Shown here: piece after piece, positions 1 through 11,300 of the stretch
Layout: every line of letters begins with the position of its first letter
Numbering within the stretch: the first letter of the stretch is position 1
Assembly: GCF_910592395.1 (NCBI RefSeq)
Contig: NC_088309.1
Location: 4,962,501-5,026,500 of the forward strand
Reading direction: 5' to 3'
Source of the DNA: Lineus longissimus
Lineage: Eukaryota; Nemertea; Pilidiophora; Heteronemertea; Lineidae
DNA: 64,000 bases
Notes under the pieces: generated by a model
The model's input: the letters and a program-made list of their open reading frames with translations, nothing else
Told to the model about the DNA's origin: nothing
Database searches by the model: none
Translations under genes and position numbers: made by a program

Positions 1-705
1 ATCTAAACTTGATGACAAAGGGATCAGCGGTTTCAGAAATAACACATCATTGCTACGTCAGTGTCAGTGTATGCCTGCAGGGCACAGCTTATGAATACAT
101 GTCAACCATAAAAGTAAAAACTAAATGTCAAAACAGCAAATTTCATCAGAAATCACACGGAAATGATGCAATACACCTCGCCTTATTTTCTGAAGTAGTT
201 TTGTTTTTTGATTACTGCAGGAGGCTGAAAAGTTGGGAAAGGGAGGGGGTTCATTAAGATGAGATTTGGGATTTATTAGATAGTGGCTTGGTTTCAATGA
301 AATGAGCTGCTATATATCCCGTTTAGAAAACATAATGACGAACAAGAAATCATAAATTTTTTTTCATCACATTTATCTCAATTCAAGGCAACAACAGTAT
401 CTACAAAGCATGACCTATATTGGTGTCTACTGGACATTTTATGTTAGACAACAACGTCAGTTAGTTCTTATAGCCAATATTTCCAAACTTATTATCTAGC
501 ATATCATTGAAAAGAGCGTCCAAAAATGTACCATGTAATCCTTTTGATATCCAATAATTGCACAAGTTCAGCACAGTTTGTCTCTTAGTCTTTAACACAG
601 TTATCTGCAAATGACAAAGTATTCTAACAGATTCACAATCTTCTCCATAATACCAAGAATCCGGTCAATTTCACTCTCAGTTCTATCTGTCTCAGACTCG
701 TTGTG
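1..705 (-). other. HAX1 3' untranslated region and window edge
   Basis: No coding exon is visible here on either strand. The open frames are short and match no family I know. The stretch lies directly downstream of the HAX1 stop codon on the minus strand and probably holds its 3' UTR. A minus-strand AATAAA (TTTATT at 272-277) is a plausible end, which would give a UTR of about 430 bases. Confidence 0.5.
272..277 (-). terminator. candidate poly(A) signal for HAX1
   Basis: TTTATT on the plus strand reads AATAAA on the minus strand, 429 bases past the HAX1 stop codon. It is a candidate only, because the hexamer is common in AT-rich DNA. Confidence 0.35.
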
Positions 706-3171
706 TCAGGAACTCCTAAATCCCGGTAGTGAGCCAAAGAATTTAGAGAACATGGATTTTGATTCGTTATCTTGGTGATCTGACAACACTAACTCGTTGT
801 GAGATATGGATCTCTGCCCCGATTCGGTCCACTTCTTGTTGAAATCTTCCAATGACTCTGAAACAGTAAAACATTTTTTCTAAAAGGCATGTAAACGTAC
901 AGTCCATCATTAGTATTATTTTGGAGTCTTGGTCCATTTCTAACTTTTCTTCTCGCAAAAATGTTCTCGACTACGAGACGGCTTTGTTATCCTACAAATA
1001 TTATTCAAAGGACCTTCGGATGAAAAGTGTTGCTTCAAATTTCAAGCTTTCTCAATTTGTCAGTCTGTCACAATACCTATTGTTTCATCTCATTAAGAAT
1101 CTCTTTGCTTGTAATCTGAACTTACTTTCATCAATGTTGCGAAATGTTTCCATCTTCTCTTTTTCGCCATCTTTATTCCTCTTGGTAACAACAGAATAAC
1201 TCTTGTTGTCGATTTCTCGGGTGACAGTTTTTTCTTCACTGCCATCACTGTTCCTCACTGTTTTCACATGTTCTACAGTCTGAAAGATGAAGTGTTGACC
1301 ACATTCAATAACGGTAATCTTCTGTTTTATATTTTTACGATTTGAGAGGCAAACACGAACATTAAGTGATTTTTTGAAGAATCATAGTAGTAAGATTAAT
1401 TGATTAAACTCTGGCTTACCCAATAACAAGGACCCCTGGCTCACAGAGTGATAGATCAGTATTTTACTCACACTGATGACCGATTCTCAGTTCAGGATCT
1501 GTACAAGTTTCTCAACACTTACCCCATCACCTCTCCTGGTTGATCTCACTGACACACTCTTTGAGAATCCCCACGTCGTTCCTGATGGCATGACAACTGA
1601 AGAGCTCGGTTCAGATTTCTTTGATTCTGAAGCAATTCGGTCGAAGTCATCCTTACCAAGTTCACCATCTAGATCTGAAATATGAGATGGTAGATTCGTA
1701 GTGTAGGAAGCTGAACACTTGACTTTTAAATGCAGCGAGACAGAAAGATAAATTTCGAGGGTAGAATCCATCAAAAACACCAGAATTGAGATGCAGAAAA
1801 ATTGAATACTGTCATTTCTATCTGTGTTCCATGGCAAGAAAAAACATACAATCTTGAACTGTTTAGTCCCATACCTTTGTCAATTTTGTCATCAGGTCGA
1901 ATTCTGTCCCATCTTGGTGTTTTCCATATGTTGCCAAACTGCAATGGAGACAAAAAGTATAAAATCAATTTTCTGTTAAAACATTCAATTTCTCAATATT
2001 TCCTGGAATTTTCTCTCCTAAATCAAAATTATTGCATTTTATTTGGCAAAACAAACAACATGTACTCATGGCCTCTTTCCCTTCACTTTCTAGAGCTTGT
2101 ATGCAAGCATTCCTTGTAAGGTAAATACACATACCAATACCAATAACTTTTAAACTTACTATAGAAGGGGCTTCAAATGTATCAGTCCTCTTGTCTGATG
2201 GCAGAGTGTCCACTTTATTGTCCGGGGCATCTTCAACCCCATCTTTAAGCATTCTGTCCCGAAGGTTACTGTTTCCGTCAGGTCCAGCTTCTTGAGAGAA
2301 GAAATAGAAATGGTTCAGCTATGCAAAGAGAAGTCACCATAACATTTGCCTTTAGCACCTAAAATATATTCTTTTGGCAGGCTCAAGAAACTTTGCCCAT
2401 AGTAATACACTATACAGTGTTGCGTGAAAATCATCCCCAAATTCCTGAACCTCTTAGGCTTTTAACTTCAGTATTACTAGTATAAGTGGTAGATTGTGCA
2501 AAGTTTATCACACATTCTTAGTACTACAAAGTCTTAATGATTCCTGAAGTTCAAATTAACAACAATATTGTCTGACAGCGACACTCACCAAAATGCCTTG
2601 AGGAAGGCAACTCCACCATCCCAAATGTCTTGAACATCTCCTCAAAATGTCGGAACATATCATCAGCCTGGCTGAAGTCAAATTGTGTATTGACATCTGG
2701 CATGCCTGGTACACTTCCAAATATCATTTCACCCTCTTCTCCAATATCACCTTGGCAACACTCATCATCATCAATGTCATTGGAATCTGATTGTCCAAAG
2801 TGTGGTGTCCCATGGAAGATATCTCCAAAGTAATCCCTGTGAAAGACATGAAAAGTTGATGACATAACATTTAGGCAAAGCAATTGACTAAATATGTGCA
2901 CGTCAATGTACATTACCTTCATTCATTGACATTTTGAAATTAGTATAGATTATGGAACTGCATAATACACCACAATAAAGTCAATACACAGTCAGTCAGT
3001 ACTACATGACAGTCATGACCACCGCCCCATACATGCAGACATCACATAGGCCTATGTGAAGTAGCAAGCCCAGAGTAGAGTATTTTTAGTCATAGTGTGG
3101 ATGGATGAATATTACCTTTCATTGTTTCCACGCCTGGAAAGCCCGAAGAACGATCTAAATAAATCATCCAT
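706..3171 (-). CDS. HAX1: HAX1-like protein (HCLS1-associated protein X-1), 7 exons
   Basis: HAX1 is a mostly disordered mitochondrial and cytosolic anti-apoptotic protein; in mammals it works with CLPB and HtrA2/PARL. Seven coding exons join in phase: 3171-3116, 2836-2589, 2290-2160, 1938-1875, 1674-1523, 1279-1126 and 857-706. They total 957 nt, or 318 residues (human HAX1 has 279). The start MDDLFRSFFGLSRRG matches the human N-terminal LFDLFRGFFG segment. An acidic stretch (DIDDDE) follows, then FKTFGMVELPS (human FSDMGAWTLPS) and FGNIW near the human IFGG. The conserved C-terminal core reads GFSKSVSV, then DGTVEHVKTVRNSDGS and EEKTVTREID. The last residues, SKFFGSLPGFRSS, resemble the human FLGRWFRSR end. 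All introns are GT-AG. The start is the first ATG of exon 1 and faces FEM1C across a short shared promoter. The family call rests on remembered human sequence; the low overall similarity is usual for HAX1. Confidence 0.84.
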
Positions 3172-3635
3172 GTTGCAGAAGTGGTAGATTATGACTGCCG
3201 CTTGTAAGGCTACTTGGTGACGAAATCTACATGATGCAATAGACAGAAAAACGACCAATATCGACAATATCGAACATGTCGAATATACACCGAGTTATCG
3301 ACGGCCTTGACATTGACCTTGGTGACCCCAAAATATCGTAAAGTTGTTGTTGCTGTTTTCATAACTTTTCAATAAAATAAAGACAAAAAAAGGAGCGAAT
3401 TGCATTGAAAAATACAACACAATATTTTCATCGATTTAATATTACAATGTTTTTATATATTTTACGACTATACCCGGAATTTAAGGTATCCGCGCATGCG
3501 CATCTCTTAATTGAACTGGACACAAAATTTTCTGAAGTTGATGAAAAATTCTTTAAAAACTCGTCAAATTCATGCATTTCCCTGTTCTAATTGACGTGAG
3601 CTTTAGTTTAATAGTTGTTTAACACTCTGGACGCA
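3172..3635. promoter_or_regulatory. divergent HAX1/FEM1C promoter with NRF-1 palindrome
   Basis: Only 464 bases separate the HAX1 start codon (minus strand) from the FEM1C start codon (plus strand). The spacer contains GCGCATGCGC at 3492-3501, a perfect NRF-1 half-site palindrome that is common in TATA-less animal promoters. No TATA box sits at a convincing place. A promoter shared in both directions is inferred from the geometry and this motif. Confidence 0.6.
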
Positions 3636-5902
3636 ATGGATTTCAAAAGCGTTGTTTACAACGCTGCCCGTGACGGGAAAATACAACGTCTTAAAATTTA
3701 TTTGGATCATCGTTCTCCAGAAGAAAGACACAAACTTGTTCACGTAAAGACGCTAGGGGCCACCCCTTTGATTATGGCGTGCAGAAACGGCCATTCAGAT
3801 GTTGTTGAATACTTAGTGACTGTTTGTAAAGTAGATCTAGAGCAAGTCGGCTCTGTGACTTTTGATGGAGAGACCATAGAAGGGGCCCCTCCTCTCTGGT
3901 GTGCTGCAGCGGCTGGACATCTTGAAATTGGGAAATGCCTCGTCAAACACGGTGCCAAAGTCAATAACACCACCTTCACAAACTCGACGCCACTTCGAGC
4001 TGCTTGTTTTGATGGACATTTCGAAGTTGTCAAGTATCTGGTTGAAAACAAGGCTGACATTGAAATCGCCAACCGACACGGCCACACCTGCTTGATGATT
4101 TCATGCTACAAAGGACACTACAAAATTGTTAAGTTTCTCTTGGAACTGAAGGCAAATGTCGACAGAAAAAGCGTTAAAGGTGATTGTCATCAGAGGCAGA
4201 CAAAATAGTTTGGTCTTCTCAGAGGACACGGCATACTAAGCATACATGTATTATACTATTAGCAGACCATGATGATCTGGCCCACCAAGTGTCAGAAAAT
4301 GTAATATCCAATGCACCAGATACACCCAACGTGATGATGATGGAATAAATGTACTGCCTTAAAACTTACACCGGACATCAAAACAAATAGTTGTTCTGTT
4401 TGATTCTGTTTTTAGCAAATTGAAGTTACAGTCGGAGGTTCTTTCTTCACTGGAGTCAGTAGGGATATTCTAATGTTATTTGCTTTGTCCAATTTCAAGT
4501 TAAACCCACAGGCTCATGTCTTTGTATTTTCTTTTCTTCAGGCAACACGGCACTTCATGACTGTGCTGAGTCCGGAAGCCTTGAGATCCTGGAACTTCTT
4601 CTATCGTACAAGGCGAAGATGGCCAAGGACTCCTATGGTATGACGCCCCTGTTAGCAGCGAGCGTGACAGGACACACCAATGTAGTTGAATACTTGATAT
4701 CCAGGACTCAATGTTGCCGTGAAGAAAAGGTGGATGCGCTTGAGTTGTTAGGAGCAACTTATGTCGACAAGAAACGTGATATGTTGGGAGCTCTCCAGTA
4801 CTGGAGGAGAGCAATGGATGAACGCTATGCTGATAAGTCGAACATTATCAGAAAGCCAGCACTAGAGTCTTCCATTGCTGCATATGAAGGAGCAAAGGAA
4901 TTCCAAACGCACTCTGAGCTGCTGGAGGTGATATCTGATCCAGACAACATGAGAATGCAGGCTCTGCTTGTTCGTGAGAGAATCCTTGGACCTGCTCATC
5001 CTGACACGTCATACTACATCAGGTACCGAGGAGCCGTCTATGCAGATATGGGGAACTTTGAAAGATGCATAACATTGTGGATGTACGCCCTGGAAATGCA
5101 GCAGAAAAACCTAGAACCTCTCAATCCGATGACGCAGAGTAGCTTTCTGTCCTTTGCTGAGCTCTTCTCCTTCATGATGACTAGTTCCAGCCGTCAGCGA
5201 CCAACAATGCCAATATCATTTCTTGATATGATGGTTGTCCTGAATAAAGCTACAGACGAGCTGAAGAAGGGCATCCAGGCACTTGCCAAGTCTCCTCCGA
5301 AGACTGAGAAAGATTCAACCCATTTCAACCGACTCTTAGTCATTTTGATGCACCTTCTTGCGCTGATGTGTCGGTCTTCTGCTCAGACTGGCCCTGATGA
5401 TGTGCCCAAGGCAAGAATGTCCACTGAGGATGAAATGGAATTCAAGAAAAGGATTTACCAGCTTGTACATTTGAATCCATGTGGTAGCAAAGGCCATTCT
5501 CTTCTTCACCTTGCTTGCTCTGCAGACACCTCCTCTGTTGGTCGCTACCCTGTCTGTCCATTTCCTTGCTTGGAGGTAGCTGAGCTTCTGATTGAAGTTG
5601 GGGCAAATGTGAATGCCAGTGATATTGAGAACAATAGCCCACTTCATGTAGCAGCTCTAAACAAGCCATGCAAAGTTGATATAATGAAGTTGTTGCTGGA
5701 CAAAGGTGCTCATTTAGATGCTTGTAACTTGGACCATAAAACTCCTATGCAATTGATGAGAAATACAACAATATACGATGTGGTGTCGCCTCTCAAGTAC
5801 ATTAACCTGCAGTGCATGGCTGCGTCTGCAATCATCAAGCATGCTATTCCTTACAAAGGGCACGTCCCGAAGAAGTTAGAAACCTTTGTTCAGCTGCACT
5901 GA
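3636..5902 (+). CDS. FEM1C: FEM1C-type ankyrin substrate receptor of CUL2 E3 ligase, 2 exons
   Basis: FEM1 proteins are substrate receptors of CUL2-Elongin B/C ubiquitin ligases and read C-terminal degrons; FEM1C prefers Arg/C-degrons. Exons are 3636-4179 and 4542-5902 (1905 nt, 634 residues; human FEM1C has 617). The intron splits a Gly codon (G|GC) inside the ankyrin domain. N-terminal ankyrin repeats begin MDFKSVVYNAARDGK. They include FDGETIEGAPPLW, with Asp77 at the same number as the degron-contacting Asp77 of human FEM1C, then NSTPLRAACFDGH and NRHGHTCLMISCYKGH. A TPR-like middle follows (RERILGPAHPDTSYYIRYRG). The C-terminal ankyrin pair ends YKGHVPKKLETFVQLH, closer to FEM1C than to FEM1A or FEM1B. 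The start is the first ATG and matches the family N-terminus exactly. Identity is very secure; the A/C choice is less so. Confidence 0.95.
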
Positions 5903-7381
5903 TGTTGTAACTGCAGTGAAGTTCATGAACAAAGAAAGTCACAACTTATATTTGCCAAAACCTGTTGAAGTGCATCCAAAAAGATTGGTACTTACTTAAT
6001 GCACAGTGTGTTGACCATAGAGTCTGTCTGAGCTTATTCATGATTCTGCATGTACATGTAACCTTGCACAATACTGGCTAGAACATTTAGAATAGAAGAG
6101 GTACATGTGGCAGATTAGTCAATTCTTAAGTCTGTAAATTTTGTAACCCATAACACTAATCTTGGCAGTGGGCTGGCAGCAGGGAAACCGGAGTTATCGC
6201 TCCCACTCCAGTAATTGCAGGAGTGATGGACAACTCCTGTGGCCATCCTTGCTTCAACTTGAATTGCTACTACATCAGTCCTGTAGTGTAAAATGTCACA
6301 TCACTCCCATTAAATGCCATCATGGGTGTTGTTTAAAAGAAAAGATAAGGTCTCTGTGTAGACTTGACTTGAGCCTTGTAAATATTAGCTGCATGAAGTT
6401 TCATTACATGTAAAACTTCTTTGTGTCCGATTTTCCATTCAAAAACTATAAAAAGTTATGTTTCAGGCCTAAGCAGCTTCTGGAACCAGAAACAAGTGAA
6501 CAGCGCCACTGTATCTGCATAGGACATTTTTCTTAACCTCACTGGCTTGAATGCCATCAACAACTCCTGCTATTTTACATTTCACTGGAAGGATATTGAG
6601 AAGAGTTGAATGCAAATCCATTAAATCCCCTGGAGGCCTTTTGGAGTCAACACCATGTAAAATAATGGTTTATGCACTGAAGTGAAACTTGTTGCATACA
6701 TGTACTTACAAGTGGGATATTGCGGGTTTTGCACTGCGATGGTGTGGTATCCTGAAAATGATCCAATGTTCTGTCATCATTTTGCCAGAATTTTTTTTCA
6801 GAATGAGTTCTGCATCTGAGTATGTGTATGCAGTTGTTTCAATAATGGTTGGAAACTAGAAATAGTACAGGACATGTGGCACATTGAAAGTTTTAACAAA
6901 GTTATGTCCGATAGTACTGGTATGTCTATTCATGAATGGTTGTGGATTCCCCAGAATCACTACAAGTGTATTTCCCTTTTTACAAGGATTTTGTTGTACA
7001 AGAAAGTTGTAGTTAATTGAATACAAATGTTCTGTAAGTCCATGCCATCTCTTGAACCTTGGTTGCAGCATTTTCCTTTGTGCTAATTGCTTGTCAGGAA
7101 TGTATTGACCTTAGCCTGTGATCATGTGTGAAAGGTGTCCAGTTAGGAATTGCTTTATCAATTCTCCCGAGTTGTAATAAAAGTTTGTTATCAAATCATA
7201 CGTTTAGTTTTGATTTTCTCCCTCAGGATTGAACTGTTTGTAAAAAGTGATGAGTTTTCATGACTTTTGACTATAGTACTAGTAGTATTTTAAGGGGCAA
7301 TCTTTATTCAGACTTCGATGAAAGTCATCTGGCCCTTGAAGTTTAGACGATCCTTTTGTTGGACACACACCTAGCACGACT
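5903..7381 (+). other. FEM1C 3' untranslated region
   Basis: No coding signal is visible. The stretch is AT-rich and runs from the FEM1C stop to a repeat. AATAAA at 7176-7181 is the best candidate poly(A) signal and would give a 3' UTR of about 1.3 kb. Confidence 0.5.
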
Positions 7382-7796
7382 GGTGGCTGTACTTTTAGCC
7401 ATATTGAGTCAGCTCCAGCCATTGCCGATCGAGCCCACAGCAACATGTGCGAGAATGGCAGCCCGCCAGTACGGAGACTAGCAAATCAACGAACGATTCG
7501 AGGAACCCGTGACCGGAGACTCCATGGCAACGAAGCGAGCGGGAAACTAGCCGATAATGAATGAGTAAGGCGACCACCAGCGCCACCAAAATCACTGTAG
7601 CGGCAACGGGTAGAACTACAATGCAGACGATAGCAACCACGTGTGATAGCGCGGCCGCCCGCAAATATGATAAAGTTTGACTGACTAACGATGGTTCCTT
7701 GGTGCATTTGGTGTTGAAGTGGATCTTTTTGATAGACTTTGATCAATATTCGCACAACACTATTACTCTTTCGCCAAATCATGGCAATTCAAATTG
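7382..7796 (-). repeat. interspersed repeat, copy A (inverted relative to copy B)
   Basis: About 415 bases match the reverse complement of 41915-42334. Shared landmarks include GCGGCCGC, the word GTAGCGGCAACGGGTAGAA and the outer word CAATTTGAATTGCCATGATT. Copy A carries a few tens of extra bases near its 7700-7750 side that copy B lacks. The GC-rich core gives similar open frames in both copies with no recognisable protein, so it is read as a mobile or degenerate repeat rather than a gene. The class is unknown. Confidence 0.75.
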
Positions 7797-8308
7797 AATT
7801 CGCAAAATGTTTAGATAACTCTGACAGAAGACGCTGACACCATTATTTATCAGGTATGAATGTTTATTGATAACTGTATGTACATATTTACAGCACAAGC
7901 CTCAGGGTGCCTGCACCCTATTATAGTCAGTCAATAATGAGGCTTTAAGATTCATCTACACCTTTAGAAATAAGTTGTGACGGATCATTAACAATATACA
8001 CTTTAACAGCATTGGTTTAAGGAATTAATACAGAGTTAGCAGTCCTCGCTTGCAACACGAACTCGAAATGGTTTGGGGGTAACACATTTTTCATTACCAA
8101 TGTTGATGTCATGACGATGCGTCCAAGGCATTGTAAATGTAATTATAAACTTCACTGAACAGTCCAGTTTTCCAATTTCAAGTGCATCATAAGTTCAAAG
8201 CAAAGTCCTTGCTCTAGTGACAGTATCATTCTGAGACAATCATATTTGTAAACCCACAGTGACAGCAACTTTATCTCCATACATGTAGATGTCATCTGAT
8301 CTCATGCA
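7797..8308 (-). other. TUBGCP4 3' untranslated region
   Basis: This non-coding stretch lies downstream of the TUBGCP4 stop on the minus strand. TTTATT at 7863-7868 reads AATAAA on the minus strand and could end the transcript, giving a UTR of about 450 bases. Confidence 0.45.
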
Positions 8309-11300
8309 TCACCTTCGACTGGTAGGACCGTAGCTAAAATAAAAGACAAATCAAATGCTCCAATGATTTTTGGGATTCAGTACGAATGTTAATAAAAAAC
8401 AAGTGATCTTCCTTGACATGATACCACTAGTATAACAGAAAACGACAAACTCTAATAAGAACAAATATGAGACCCCTCGATTTAATCTCACCACCTCCAA
8501 GTACAACTGGGTGTATTTCATTGAAAATTGAACACCATCAATAATTGTATTAGAAAAACTCTTTCAGTTGGCAACCAAGAATTACTGGTTTTATCTAAAA
8601 TCTGAAATTTCACCCACCTTCCCAGTTGTCCTCCAGACATACTGAAATATTTGTTGAAATCGATCCTCAGCAGAAGCTGTGCTAGGTGAGGGCTGGCCTG
8701 GTGACTGCGAACACTTGATAATATGCGGAAAAGAAGACTTGACTGGCGTTGGAAGCTCTGAAAACAAATTTTGTAATCATAAATTCAGTCGAAATTGACC
8801 AGTGTATTGTGTGCTCATTGTTTGCTTATCTTAAAAGCCCTGTGGCCTCAACATCACAGAGACCAACACTTCTCCCAAGTTTCTAGCATGATATTGTCAT
8901 GTTCTTGTCGTCGTGATGTCATGATCCCAAGGAATCAGATATAACTGGGATTGGAATCAGCCTTATCTCAGAAGGGTAGCCAAAGGATTCCTTTCAGAAT
9001 AGCAGTGTAATTACCTTAGCAATGACTTCCAACTGCTCAATCTCCCACTCGGGGCCAGCATTGTCACCTTGGGTCACCAGGAGAGCAAAGTTATGGCAGT
9101 TTTCTAAAATCTCATTCAAACAGTTGGACACCTGCAAGAATTAAAATCATCAATTTCAAAATGAGAAAGCACAAGTACAGAACAAACCACGAATAGTTTT
9201 ACTCCCAACTGCTCAAGAACAACCCAGTTGCCTCGATTTGGTGTACGAATAGCACACACTAAAATCAATCCCATTCCTTGCCCCTGTATTCCCATATTTT
9301 CCCCGACTGCATTATCTAGGTCAGCCAATATAATTACGTCTCCGTACCGGTTTCATGAGTTGGAAAGACTGCGCAAGCAAAGCTGTGATGAACTGATCAT
9401 GAGAAAGCCTGATCGCCTCAAAATCTCGAGTAGCCTGGATCTTCTCAAGAAGAACACTGTACTGAGACTCTATAACATCAACCTGGAAAAAAATGAAAGA
9501 TAGTATCAAGGAAAAGAAAAAGTCAGCAAGATTTGGCTTTGAGCAGGAGGAGCGCGAGGAGGCTCATAGCCTAGTGGTTGACACTGCTGGCTAACATGCA
9601 GTAGGGCACATGTTCCATCCCGGGAAGAACCCAAGATTGTATTTCTGGATGAATTGGTGTGGTTGTCAAGGAACTAAAATTCGGTCCTGGCTCTTCACAG
9701 TCCTTCAAATGAAACTTAAAACTGGGTTGTGTCACAATGTCTAACCATGAACTGCCAACACATTACCTGTAGATAGTATTGCAAGTTGTCCACAAGGAAA
9801 GCCATGTGTGTCCTGAGCAGCCACTTGGCAGCACTCTGATCTGACGACTTGCTTCTCTTCTCCTGCATCTGGAGTGACCAGCATTGCTGCAGTGCCAGCT
9901 GAACACGCTTTACAGCCAACAGGAACCGGAACAACGTGTTGTATCTGAAGCGACAGCAGAATTAAACTCATACCTCATACCACGCTTGGTTTAAGCTGCA
10001 GTTGGGTCATTTTGGCCAAATTACACATCATTTATCATCTTATGAGCCATGTAATATCTGCTTAAGAGGAAGTCTCTTACTTCTTTTGAGCCCTTTAGCT
10101 AACCTTAGTGATACAGAAAGTAAGGCACTAACTTGTCTAGAACTCCTGGTGTAAACAAAATGTGCAGCGGCCACTCCACGTTGTAATCAAGTCTCAGAGA
10201 ACTCCATCCAGTCTCTGCTGTTGGAGGGCCAAACTGGGAGATTTCTGAGGTGATATCTGGCTTAATTTGCTCTGAAAAGGAAACAAAGGTTGAGTTTTAC
10301 CCCTCTCTGCGCTATGCGTGAGCACCATGGCCACGGACAGAAACAAGTCTGATATCAGGTCTTAACATGACTTCTTGAGTTTTTGAGTATAGGCCACCAA
10401 TTTGTTATACTCATGATGTTGAGTGTAGGCCCGAACTGACTGTTGGTGGTGTGTCCCAACTGAACACAGCATTGTCAAAATCTCAAGGTTGTACATAACC
10501 AGCGGTAATACTAATATTAGTAGTAATCCTTGTCACTTACTTTTTGGTGGTGCAGCTTTGACATCAACAATCATTTGAAATTTCTGGAGGAGATCATCAT
10601 CATCCAATAGCACGTTGTGGGCAGCTTGGTTAAATGCAACATTTACATCTGAAAATTTAAAATTTGTCATCATCACGCTATGCATTTTGAATAGCATTGG
10701 CTTAACCCATGTTTTTCATCCAAAATTTCTGAATTTGGAACATGTCCAAAGAGTGAAATATTTTAGCCAAGTGCCAACAGATATTTGTCATTCAGGTTTG
10801 AGTTCAGTTACGACGAAAATAGTGGATGGTAGATTGCTTAGGCTTTAGATTTTCGACGGGTCGTCCTGATATTTCGGAACCATTCTTCATCCATTTTGAG
10901 AGTTGATTCCTTGAATTATGCTTACCATGCTGAGTTGTTGAGGTTGGTGGCATCTTCAGCAAATGTTTAGCCTGGTCAATAAATGCCAGGAACAATTCCC
11001 CTCTGCCGAGAAGGAGGAAATCTTTCAAGATCTTCAACTGTTCGAACAGGTTGGACTCCTCAACAACAAGTTTCCAGAGATGCTGAAAAAGACCACTTAC
11101 TGTGAATTACTTGCCAAAGCTTTTTGCAAGAATGAAAAAGTGCTTGAACGAATCAAAGATAACTAGGTTAACAAGGCAAATTTAAATGGTAGAAACCAGC
11201 GCAAGGCACACAACTACATTGATCTAATAATCATACCTCAGCTACACAAGTCCTGATTCTGTCAATGCACTCCTCAAATTCTCTGAGGCTGAACTCGCTC

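Noticed and set aside
10963-11166. Plus-strand open frame of 67 codons
   Set aside because: It is the antisense of TUBGCP4 exon 8, which encodes the conserved LLLGRGELF segment on the minus strand.
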